In this document: piece after piece, positions 28,022-39,200 of the stretch
Position numbering within the stretch: the stretch's first letter is position 1
Layout of the letters: every line of letters begins with the position of its first letter
DNA from: Drosophila miranda
Taxonomy: Eukaryota > Arthropoda > Insecta > Diptera > Drosophilidae
NCBI RefSeq assembly: GCF_003369915.1
Contig: NC_046674.1
Location: 22,757,657-22,821,656, forward strand
Direction of reading: 5' to 3'
DNA: 64,000 bases
Notes under the pieces: generated by a model
Database searches by the model: none
Seen by the model: only the letters and a program-made list of their open reading frames with translations
Told to the model about the DNA's origin: nothing
Position numbers and translations under genes: made by a program

Positions 28022-28625
28022 TACTTTATGCCCGATACTCACTCAGTAAAAATGTTAACTTATGACTTATGTAATTTATTCAACATATGTTTTATGTCGA
28101 TACAGCGATACCACTGTTCGCAAAAAAGACAAGCTGATTTTTGGGTAAAAAAAATTATGGAAAAATTATAGAAGTCAACCCGCTTGGGAGATGTTTATAT
28201 ATTAGATTATATCTTTTTTCTTTTTTTTTAACAGTTTTTTTCTATTATTACACCAAAACCTGCGGAACGAGGTACAGTGTGTAAGAGAGAGAGAGAGAAA
28301 GAGGGAAGGAAGGAATGAGTAAGCGCGTGGCAAGCGCATTTCTTTCTTCTGGCTATAACAATAATCTGATCTGATTCAGATTCAACAACCTGCTAGATAT
28401 GGTCATTCTCTTTCGTTACCTGTAGGGGTGGAAGGTGGCAGGGCGAAAATTTGACTTGTAACAGTATGAAATCACGGGAGTCTGGATACAAAATTTGGTT
28501 GCGCTAGCTGGTCTCTATGGTCTCTGAGCACTAGGCGCTCGATTCGGCTATTGATGCTGATCAAGAATATATATGCCTAATGCGGTCGGAAACGTTTTTT
28601 TCTGGGTATTTCACACATCCAGCTT
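28022..28625 (-). repeat. Dispersed Drosophila repeat, minus-oriented copy
   Basis: At 28536-28620 the reverse complement reads GGATGTGTG, then ACCCAG, CGTTTCCGA, TTGATCAGCATCAATAGCC, in the same order as the plus copy at 32395-32560. The left side near 28028 carries CCCGATACTC, also found at the start of the other copy, so the unit may span about 600 bp. This family is widespread in Drosophila genomes; I cannot name it from sequence alone. Confidence 0.55.
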
Positions 28626-29339
28626 CACGAATATAGTAGCTGCCTTCGCACCTTCAATTAAATATACCTTGGGCCAAACGCTGTAACAGAGAGAAAGAAC
28701 GAATAAGAGAGAGCGTTTGCCCACATACAGTGGACACCATTTGAATAGAAACCGTCCTTAGTACCAGCTCCAACAGCTGAGAGATTCGCCCAGTATTTCT
28801 GGCTGGTGGGGAAACACGGGGCCAGACACGACGCCGGCGCCGGCTGTGAAAGCAGAGCAAAAGCAAAATCCACACGCAGCATAACAATAATTTCAGTCGT
28901 ATTTTTCCCGACCAGCCCGCGGTTGTTGTTCCAACAAAGATTTCTTCCACACCCAAAACGGAACTTGTTTAAACAGAAACTTTTATTTATTTTACACATA
29001 TCGAGAAAAGTGATTGCCGGCTACAGAGGCAGAGGCAGAAGCAGAGGCACAGGCACAGGCAGTGCAGCAGCCGTCGAGTGAGTGTGTGAGGAAAAGTGAG
29101 AGAGGAAAAGTGAAAAGCCGGGCGCAATAAGGGGAAGAGAGCGAGTGATTGCCAGCATCCAAGGAAAGCCAACCCACACCCCAACGTCAATCCCTAGTCC
29201 AAACACCAGCCGACCCAAACGACTCCCAGCTCCCGCGCTTATGCTCGGTTTCGGTTCGTTTTATATACCCGTAAGGACTACGGGTGTAGTGGCCCCGCGT
29301 TTTGCCTAATTGTATTTCGATTTTCCGCTTTTTTTCCTG

Positions 29340-29372
29340 CTCCCAGCTCCCAGCTCCCAGCTCCCAGCTCCC
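29340..29372 (+). repeat. (CTCCCAG)n tandem array
   Basis: Nearly five perfect seven-base units. Confidence 0.9.
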
Positions 29373-30949
29373 TAAGGCCACTTTGTGGGCATACAGCATA
29401 CAGCATACAGCCATGACGGAGCAAGTGGCGCATTCAACGTGCTCCACTGTATACTCCACTGTGTACTCGATGGCATGTGTGTGCCCCGATGCTACAACTC
29501 GTATTGTGTGGCGTGCCCGTGCCCCGTCGATGCCCAGACAAATATTGACTAAACAAACGCCATGTAGGCAATATTATTGCTAGCGATTTATCTCACTGCA
29601 CAATGCACAGCCAGCCGCCCACATCGTTTACAGGGTGACCCCAGCCGTGCCCCTCTCCCAGACATGCACACCCGTCTGGGCACAAGTGCCCCCCGCCCCC
29701 CCATATGGGAATGTTTACGTATCCACGGAGTCCCGACAGTCGCGTGTCTATAGCCCGGGCCATGTCGACAGTTAACATTCGACATTTCATGCTCATCGCC
29801 ATCGCAATCGCAATCGCCCACTCGTTTATCACCTGCGATTGCCAAGTCTATTAGGGTCGCGCGCCTTAAATTTATTCTCAACTTTGGGGCACATTCCGCA
29901 CGTTCCCCTGGCAAGCACTTCTGAGGACTCTCTCTGTGGGACAAAGTGTCTGGCATACTCCGGCGAACAACGAACAGCGAAAGCAGACAACAGCGCCCGA
30001 ATGACAATTGAAAGGAACACAAATGAGCATGCAAAGAACGGCACTCGAGTGCATAGACTAGCCTGGCGGCGGATGGGATTCCATTCCTCCGTTATCCATT
30101 CTCCTGTCGGCACACTCAAATTACTCATACGACGGGTTGGTTGCCTGTGCAACTGAACACAATGCCAGGCACCACCTCAAGTGACGACGCGAACGACTGT
30201 CGCCGGTTGCACCGTCACTCACTCTGGCACCCAGATCCAGTCACTGCCACAGACACCGATTGAGGTGTTGTTTGCACACAGCCTTTGAAGGAATTGTTAA
30301 TCTGTGAATTCGTACACCCCCATTCGCAGGGCGGCAACTATCCGCGGAGCGGGAATGTGCTCATAGTGTGCCACGAGTATTGGGATTTAATACACTTTCA
30401 TGTGCCCAACACTATCAGAAAGGTGAACATCCCTCGAGGCAGCTCGCTTGGGGCTCCGCTCAGAAACCCTGTGGTATGATAGGATGAAGGCAGAAAAATA
30501 ATAGAACCCTCAACTTATGCATTAGTTGAATAAGATTGATTCGAAACGACAGAAGGAGCTGAATCCTTTTTATATGCTGACTGAAGGACGCTCTTTCCGC
30601 ATGAGTAACGTTGACAAACTCAAAAGTCTCCCCGAGGGGCCCGACCGTTCAGATATTTTGAGGCACATCCATCCCATCCACATAACGTTTGGCATGTCCC
30701 AGGCCCTTATGAATGAAACATGGCATTCGAAGATTGCGTGAGTACTGTGCGGTGCTACTCTTACTATTCGCAACTTGAAATTCATACCGCATGCTACAAC
30801 GATTTCACTTTTCTGCTTAGATAAGTTTTCAATACCAATGCTTGGCTGCATCTTCCTGACTTCCCCCGTGACGTCAATTGTTTCGGCTCTTTAGTTCCGA
30901 TTCGTTTGGGTTTGCTTTATCTGCTCGGTTCGGCTTGCCTTTTATGGGG

Positions 30950-30984
<35 letters not shown>

Positions 30985-32394
30985 ACAGCAATGAAAACAA
31001 ATCGGAATAGTTTTCCCCCGCCAGCATTCTGGCAGCCTCCCATCTCAGAGGCGATGTATTAATTAATTTGGGCAGCAGCCGCACACTACTCGAACTACAC
31101 TTTTACTCTTTTTACCCTTGGAGTGGGTAGACAGATGTTTGTAGATCGTTTGACCAGATGTTTGCATCGCAGAGAAGATCTTGATCGGAATTACTCCCTG
31201 GGGCTTAAAGTTTTAGATCATACATATACCCCCCATAGGAACTATGAATGTGAACACCTTAGGCGCAAAAAAACCGATTCAAAGATGCTAGAGTATCAAA
31301 AGATTCTACATGTAAGTCCCAGCTAGCCTTCGCTTCCCTTTGCACCGCCCATTGTATTCCCAACTGTAGTTGTTTCTCCCAGTCCCAGTCACTGTCCCAG
31401 TCCGAGTCCCATTCTCATTTTCGTTTTCATTCTCAGTATACCATTCATTAAGAGGCAGCCCCGGTGCGCACTGATGAGCGCTCGCTGCGTTTTTTGGCAA
31501 CAGTGCCAGGAGCAGGAGGAGGTGGAGTAGAGGGCTGCTGGGTGTCTTGCTTGGAATGCAATTCACCGTGCGTGTACTCCGCCTCTGCACCTGCCCCTGA
31601 CGCTAGCGCAGTGCCTGTGCCTTCGATACAATCGGACGGTATATGAATTTATAATTGCATCATTTTTGGGCACACAAGCTGCGAACGCTGCGAGGATGAC
31701 ATTCACTCGGTCACTCAGGCTGCAGTTGCAGTAGACGTTGCCGTTGCCGCTGCCGCTGCAGATGCAAATGCAAATGCAGTGGCATATATGAGTACATGCG
31801 CGTATGACAAATTTGCATGCCATCCCACCGTGAGAAATGCGTCAAATGGTGCGCCTTCTCTGGGTTCATTTCAATAAAAACACTCGGGATGTGTTTCACA
31901 CAGCTGAATAAAATTTCTTGTCCCCTTTTCTTTTTTTCTGTTTATTTTCATAGCTTTGCAAATACCGAAATAACGCATTGGCCCAAAAAACCAATTGAAA
32001 TATTTATAAACTCCCAAAAACCAATCACTAGCCCGCATCAGTGGCAAAAAATGCCTCAATTGGGTAATCACTGAATGATAAATGGCGCCTAATAATTACT
32101 TGTTTGGATAAAATTTTCGGGTTACCGAATACGAGTATTAACATAACATAACAATTCTCAGGTATTGCCTCATAAACAATTCGTCAGAACAAATAAATAT
32201 GCACCTGTATTTGAGGTACAAATAGGAAGACTAGAATAGATTTATTGTGTGAAAAGTTTCTTGGAACTGTATTTATACACAAAAATTTCTATAGAGTAAT
32301 AATACTTCTCCCAGATTTGGCAAGCCAAAGGAAAAATCAATATATATAGATATATTCTTGATCGGCATCTTTAGCCCTTCTGTCTGGCTGTAAT

Positions 32395-32560
32395 TATACC
32401 CGATACTCAAGGAGTATGGTGGTATATTAGATTTTGGTGGAAGTGGATGTGTGTAACACCCAGAAGGAAGCGTTTCCGAGTCTATTAAGTACATATATTA
32501 TTGATCAGCATCAATAGCCAAGTCGATCTAGCTATGTCTGTCTGTCTGTCCGTCTGGATG
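32395..32560 (+). repeat. Dispersed Drosophila repeat, plus-oriented copy
   Basis: Starts ATACCCGATACTCAAGGAG. It continues with GTATATTAGATTT, GTGGATGTGTGTAAC, AAGCGTTTCCGA, TTGATCAGCATCAATAGCC and a GTCTGTCTGTCC run. It matches the inverted copy near 28.6 kb block by block. Confidence 0.6.
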
Positions 32561-32833
32561 AACGCCTATATCTCAGATAAACGCTGTGTCCTCTAAGACA
32601 CAACCTTCTCGTTGTTAGATGTGTTCATACAGATGTACGAGTACATATAAGAAATTCACACCATTTCTTATGGGAACCTCAATTCTTTCCTCCAGGCACA
32701 AGCAGGGGATGGATGATGACTGAACTAAGAAACTAGTGGAATAGAAGAGGGCCAAAGGACCACGCGCAACCAAGCACCGAAGCCATCAAAGAACATATCA
32801 TTTTGTGAAGAACCTAGTATCAGTATAAGCAGC

Positions 32834-34423
32834 ATGTTGGACATCACTTGGCTACCCACCGCCTGCGGCTCTCTGGCACCTGCCCTGATACCGCCGGCAC
32901 ACATTGCCATTCTGTGGTACTTCTGGGAGAACTACTCCCGGTACGTGGACAGGCACTTCTGCACCTGCTCCTGCTGGGACACCGTGTTCAAGGGCCCCTA
33001 CGAGTCGGGGGTGGCCGCCTACAAGCACATGTACTTCAATGCCACTCCCAACAGCTTCAAGATGTGGATACTGACCGTCTTCGCTGTGATTGCCCTGTAC
33101 GAGTGCATTAAGCGGCTCATCGCCCTGATCCTGCAGAGCCGCGTGCGGTACTCGATGCTGCTGCTCTTCCTGCTGTCCATCTTTTCGCACTACTACGCCT
33201 GGTGGGCGTACATCAACTACTACAACGACGACTACTACAACCAGTGGAACCACCAGCTCTTCTTCACGGTAAGCTCACAACTTTCAAAGTCAAATATCCC
33301 GGCACATGCTGTTGTCATATGTGCCCCTAAGACTTGTCTTAGCCCCAAGTGCCGCAGCGCCGGTCATCCATAATTTATTGCCAAAGTTCGTTCGATTGCG
33401 TGCTCTAAACTTGGACAATATCCTCGCCTGCTGAGGATGGGAGCATTTTTCCGAGCACTTCGCACTTTTCCTGCACTAAGGGCTGGTGAGCGCCCGCGAG
33501 GCAGAAGATAGCACTGCAAAATATAGGCCCTGCGAGGGCTGCGTGGTAATAAGTTTCAAGTGCAAATCTATCCCCGTAAAAGTATAAACTCAAAAGTTTA
33601 ACCCCGTTAATGAGCAATTCACGAGGGCGAAGAATGAGTGGGCTGACCTAGAAAATAATAATGGAAATCTGTTTGCCAGCCTCGTTAATCTGATTGCTTT
33701 CCAGGCAGCAAATGGCCGGATTGGATTTTCTCAATTTAACCGATTGCTGGTTCCATAACAGCCATACAAACTATTTTCCGCAGTTCAAAGTTTTTATTTC
33801 TTGAAGTGGTCAAGAAACACATTTCAATTCCATCCGTTTACATACTATTTATACAGATGTAGGAGAGTTGAGACCGCTTCGACATGACCTTTAAATATAC
33901 TTTCATATATTCGCGGAACACCTTTTGAGCGGAACCTTAACGTGCTGAGTCGAACAGCAGTCGATCCAGAAATGATTCTGGAATTATCTTTAATGTACAT
34001 ATGTCTGTACATATTACCTCTCGAAATTAATATAATCTATAAATTTGCATCCCAATTTTTCAGATTACCGAACTGTTCTCAACGGTGCTGGTGATGCACC
34101 TGGCCAGCACCACGAATGTGGTCACACCGAAGAAGGTCTTCTGCATTGTTGGCATCGCACTGCTGCACATCCTCGCCAGCAGCTTCGATCAGTTCTTCCT
34201 CAATGTAGTGCGAGGCGAGGGCTACGCCCACCAGATAGTGCGGGACATTGGATTCATGGTGCCCGATCTGCTGCAGCTCTTCGTTCCGGTATGGCTGCTC
34301 CGTCAAACGCGACGTGAGAGCTACTCCACGCGGCCCTTCTATCGGGATCGGAAGCTGCATCGCGACATCGTGGCCATGTTCTGCCTGGTGTCTCTGCTGT
34401 TCGTCCTGTGCACGGTTTTGTGA
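32834..34423 (+). CDS. Unrecognised multi-pass membrane protein; stop may be leaky or secondary
   Basis: Exons 32834-33268 and 34064-34423, with a 795-bp phase-0 intron, give 264 aa to a TGA. I do not recognise the family. Visible are an N-terminal hydrophobic segment with a Pro-rich start, a Cys-rich loop (FCTCSCWDT), then about five more hydrophobic segments: MWILTVFAVIALY, MLLLFLLSIFSHYYAWWAYI, STVLVMHLAS, KVFCIVGIALLHILASS and IVAMFCLVSLLFVLCTVL. An aromatic-rich stretch (YINYYNDDYYNQWNH) precedes the intron. Codon use is GC3-rich, as in real genes nearby. After the TGA (34421-34423) the same frame runs 39 sense codons to a TAG at 34541-34543 with the same codon bias. The intact product is therefore probably ~303 residues with a hydrophilic C-tail. 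Either the TGA is read through, or it is a nonsense change or error in this copy. Confidence 0.8.
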
Positions 34424-34543
34424 GAGCGAATCATGCTGGACGCCTACGAGGAGACGCACGGCAAGATCGAGCCCGTGCAGGATGCAGCGGTGCAGCTGCT
34501 GAACCGATATCGAATGCTGGCCAGTGGCAATATCCACAACTAG
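34424..34543 (+). other. In-frame coding-like extension after TGA
   Basis: Thirty-nine sense codons follow the TGA without a stop, beginning ERIMLDAYEE and ending LASGNIHN before TAG. Nearly all codons end in G or C, unlike flanking UTR sequence. The peptide is hydrophilic and helix-prone, fitting a cytoplasmic tail after the last membrane segment. Confidence 0.6.
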
Positions 34544-35411
34544 AGACAGAACTGACGCACCCGGATCGAGGTGGACTGGAGAGGACAATATGCAGCACTT
34601 GGCAGTAAGTGCAGGGCGCCAACACGTCCCGATTCCTGTAGAATTTTGTATTTTGATTTACCATTTGTGATAGTTTTTCTTGTCGTGAGTGTTCTTTCTG
34701 AACATTTTGTTTTTTTTTGTGGTTTTTTTTTGAAGTGTTGAAGCATATCGGTAAGCATAATCAGCTAACTAATCAAGGTACATAATCAATACAGAAAACT
34801 GTAATCTTCCATTTAGAAACAATGTTGACCGATGTTGATGTTGAGTTGAGACATAATCCCATAGTTGAACTAGGTATACACATACAATAGCATAGATATA
34901 TACTAGAATCGAGCGTAGGTGTAGCCTCCCCCTCTAGATACAACGAACATGTGAACACGAATGAGCGTGCACTTGTCCGTAGAGACCTACATAGTGTGTA
35001 GTGACATTGGTTATACAAAAGAACAGCGATGGATTATGGATTATGGATGTGGATGTGGATGTGGACTGTGGATACCCTCCCCACCCGATGTTATAGTACT
35101 ACCTTAACGTGTTACATGTGTGACTTACGACTGTTGTTCGATAATAATAATAACAATATTATACATGTGCATACAAATGGCAAACCCAATATTCCAATAC
35201 ATATACATACATACATACATAGTAGTAGTAGAGACCCAAATCGTAGTAATCAAAATTAATGTTAAACGAGATATTGTTACAAGGAAATCAAAAAACAAAC
35301 CATCAAATATTAATATTTGGAATAGCCTATACATATACACGTACACGTACACATACACATACATTATATATACATATATACCTATATATTTTAGTATACA
35401 AGAATATATTG

Positions 35412-35417
35412 AATAAA
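35412..35417 (+). terminator. Poly(A) signal candidate of the membrane-protein gene
   Basis: AATAAA about 0.9 kb after the TAG, in an AT-rich 3' UTR. It faces the Nrx-IV 3' end, whose candidate signal on the minus strand lies about 90 bp to the right. Confidence 0.4.
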
Positions 35418-35502
35418 CTTTAAGAGACTGAAAATCCAGTAGTTTCCCTAGCATCCGACAAAATGGTAAGTTCCACACAAACACTTTTCACTTGTTTATA
35501 GT

Positions 35503-35513
35503 TTTATTTTATT
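35503..35513 (-). terminator. Poly(A) signal candidate of Nrx-IV
   Basis: Two overlapping AATAAA on the minus strand about 720 bp beyond the Nrx-IV stop. Confidence 0.35.
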
Positions 35514-36233
35514 GAAATTTAAAAATTAAAAAAAAAAACCTTCCATTGTCTCGTTTTTTTTGTTTGTTTTTTTTATGTATATAATATAGTTCTATAATCT
35601 AGATTTTTGCAAATTCAAAGTTTAAGACGTTTAAACTGCATTTTCCAAAAATACAATTTGCCTTTCGATTTTTTTTTTAAAGTAGCAGATTTGTTTAGCC
35701 ACAAAACGATTCGATTCACGTGTTCTTTTGTGTGTAAATTAGAAGACATATTTAATTATACATTAGAACAAAACATATTAAAAGTAATGGAATGTTCATC
35801 TTCATATGTATGTATGTATACTCGCCATACTCGTCATACTATCAAAAAGTGGCTGGTTTCGGTAAACTTAAAATACAAGTTTTAAACTTAATTTCGCAAA
35901 CAAAAATGTGTTCATAAAATTAACTAAAAAAATGGACGGTTTTCTGACTATTGAGAGTGTTCCAAAAGTGAGAGTGGTGTAAGGGTAAGGGTAAGGTGCC
36001 GTCAAACAACCGAAGAATAAAACATAAATAACCGGCTGCAAACAAAATACAAATCAAATACAAAACTGGCAGTGCGTGGAGAAGTCTCAATCCAGTTTTC
36101 GGTGAGAATTCTCCGCGTATTCCTTTGATTTTTCATTACGTTCTTTATATCTTTTCTTTTTGGTGAGTCTTCTGCTTGTCTAAGGCGATTTGAAAAAAAA
36201 AATAATGTATTTGTGTGTATTCTTGCGACTGGA

Positions 36234-39200
36234 TTAGATGAAGATCTCTGTTCGCTTTCTGACTTGGTGGCCAGTGGTCGAGTGGAGGACTGCGTCATCG
36301 GGATCGTCGGCGCCATCGGCTCCGTGATCCTCGTGCGTCAAATAGTCGCCCTTGTGGCGGTGCAGATACCGGCCGATGAGGAAGAACATGAGTATCAGCA
36401 ACAGGAACAGAATCACGAGCAGACCTAAGAATTAATACAAGTTAAACATGAATCGGCTGCTAATCACGTGAAGGAAATTCAAGCACTTACATGCCAGCAG
36501 CACAGAGTTCACCTCATTGTAGGCCTTGCGCAGCTTTTCCTCATCAACCAGAGGTGGTGGTCGGGTCTCGATTTCGATGGGCGGATGCGTCACTGGCTCA
36601 ACGCCGCAAAAGTCTTCAGTCAGTTGTGCTATAACGAAGAGGGTGGTAGGCATTCGATGTATATTCTGGGGAGAGACAGCACTTCAATTCTGACTACTTA
36701 CTGCCCATGGACCTGACGTTTTTCGGTGGATTCTGCTGGAACATCAGCTTGAGCGGATAAATGTCATCGAACTGCACTCGGGAGACACAGCCGACGAAGC
36801 CATCGGTCATGGACTCGTTCTTGCCAATGTACATGTACTGGATGTTGTTGAACTGGGCATCGGCCGAGGCTTTGATGTCGAAGTGGTACTCCACGGGCTC
36901 GTAGTTGTCCACCTGCAGGACCACTGTGGATCCGCCATTCTTGCGCATGAAGCGCATGTCGTGGTACTGGCCCAGCCCAAAGTGCTTCTTGGGGAAGATG
37001 ATCTCCTGCCGCTCGAAGCCAAAGTCAAAGACGCAGCGCAAGTGACCTGCAAGGGAATTGACGGGAGGAATAATAATAATAATTTCTGCTTGCACCAAAG
37101 AAGTTGTATCTACGCACCGGAATTGGAAATCTGTATGGTCAAATATTCGCCAGTCAAATTTGAGGAGAATCCCAACAGGAAGCCTTTGGGAATGGTCGTT
37201 GTGAAGCCAACGCGAATGTTCTCCGCAATACTGGAGCGGAAGGAGCCCTCGAACTCGTAGCGAATAATCGAGCTGGAACGCAGGTTGACACCAATCTCTG
37301 CAGTCACAGAATTTCCATTAAATAAGATACAATTACTACCGGCTAGAAGCATCACTCACCATCTGCACAAATGGGTCCTTTGAATGCGCTCCAACGGCAG
37401 TCGCAGCTGTAGCCATCGTAGCGCTCGATGCAGGTGCCATTGTTGAGACATGGACTCGACTCACAGCGACCCACACACCCAGAGCTGATGCCATACAGTC
37501 CCCGCTTGGAGTGCTCCTTGAGGTCCACCATCTTTCCGTTGAGCAGCAGGGCGCGAATGCAGCCCACATACCCATCTCGATACTCTGTGGTGGCCCCAAT
37601 GACCAGATCGGAGGTCAGATGAAGGGCGCGCACTGGGCCCGGCGGCTCGCGAACCTCCGCCTTTATGGATCCGTCCACCACCAGACGAGCCTCCTTTCTG
37701 TTGCGCTCCACACTCACCGTGTGCCAGTTGTTGTCGTTTAGGTGATAGCTGGTCCCGACATTCACACCGAGGGGCCCGCTGCCCGCCTGGTACTGGAACT
37801 GCAGCTTGTTGCCGCCGATCAGACTCAGTTTGATGTAGTCCGTGGGGCCAGTGGCGTGGAATAGAACCGAGTTCTCCTGTGTGGTGCGGAACTCCAGGTA
37901 AATGTCGCCAGAGTGGCCCATGTCGAAGGGTGGCAGGTTAATGGAGGCGTCGGAAATGCGGAAGGTCACCACATTGCTGAACAGATCGTCGCCCTCGCAG
38001 CGCAGCGGTCCGAGCGTATAGCGACCCTGTTTCTCGTCCAGAGGGGTGCCCGTGTCGCCGAACTTCACCGCCCGCACTGGCAGATATTCCTTCTCGCGTA
38101 TGTCGCCGCCATCCTCCATCCACTCCAGGGAGTTGGAGTCACAGTTGCACCACTTGGTGGGGTCGTGGCACTTTCCCAGTATGCCGCACTCGCACTTACG
38201 CGACCCTGGCAACGCGCCAGCCCAGTAGTCCATGGGTTGATTGTGGCGCGAGAGCCACCAAGAGAACGGACGGAAGTTTCCAGCTTCAGCTATGTGGGCG
38301 AGGGGTAGGGGAGGGCATAAATCAGCATAAATTATCACGATACGGAGCCAGATACTTACAGGGGGAGTTGAAGAGTCGCGAGGAGCGGCAGGAGTAGCTC
38401 AGACGCTGCCAGCAGCTGTGAGAGCGGTTCAGCAGGGCCTCGATCTGCAGTAGATTGGCATCGTACATAATGGATTGCTCGAAGGAGCCCGGCTCCTGGA
38501 AGCCATCCACAGTGGTGGTGTGCTCTTGACTGTGGCTCAGCGTGGTGATGACGCGACCATCCGCTGAAAGAAACATTTCAAAGCCATCCATCAATGAAGC
38601 AATATTCCTCGCAACTGTGTGACATTCCACTTACAATAGAACTCGCAGGTGACGGGGAAGGGCTCCAGGGGACCACTGCCATCCACATCTAGATTGAGGT
38701 TCACCCGCTGCTGCACATGTTGGACATTCTTGAGCGCCAGACAGGACAATGGATTGTTGGCTGAAAAGGAGACATCGAGGAAGTGAATTTCACGGTGCAG
38801 CTTCCCTTTTGTCTGCATGCCACTTACAAGTATGACAAACGGCTCCCGCGTATCCCGTGTGGGCGCAGTCGCAGAAAAACTCCATGGAATTCTGGTGGCA
38901 CACACCCTTGTGCTGGCACGGATTCGGGTTGCAGCGATCAATCATTTGGCAGGCATCGACTACCACTTCGTCGCCGCAACAAACCTCCTCTCCTTGAACC
39001 CAGTCCTGGGGCAATTTGTAGTTGCCGTCCACCGAAATGAGCCGCATGCAGCCCACAAAGCCGTTCTTCTCCTTGCCACCCGCTATGTAGTACAGCGCTC
39101 CAGTGGCTATCTGCAGGTTCTTGGTCGTGGTCATCGGCCGCTGATCAATGTTCAGGATGAGGCGATTCCGCTCGATGGAGAGCACAAAGGAGTGCCACTT

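Larger units (their letters stand above)
25758..32833. other. 7-kb non-coding region, Rh7 to membrane-protein gene
   Basis: The left part probably holds the Rh7 3' UTR. Simple repeats include a hexamer run (about 26145-26200), GCAGTG units (26412-26440), TATG units (26998-27016), GT (27652-27667), GA (28284-28303), the CAGCTCC array (29340-29372), CAG/CAA (30958-30990) and GTCCCA-type (31375-31400). Two copies of a dispersed repeat lie at about 28536-28625 and 32395-32560. The ORFs at 27180, 30285 and 30526 show no domain. Confidence 0.4.
34544..36233. other. Convergent 3' UTR region, membrane-protein gene and Nrx-IV
   Basis: AT-rich, with T-runs, TACATA and TACACG repeats (about 35200-35385) and poly(A) signal candidates on both strands near 35.4-35.5 kb. 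No ORF with support was seen. Confidence 0.5.
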
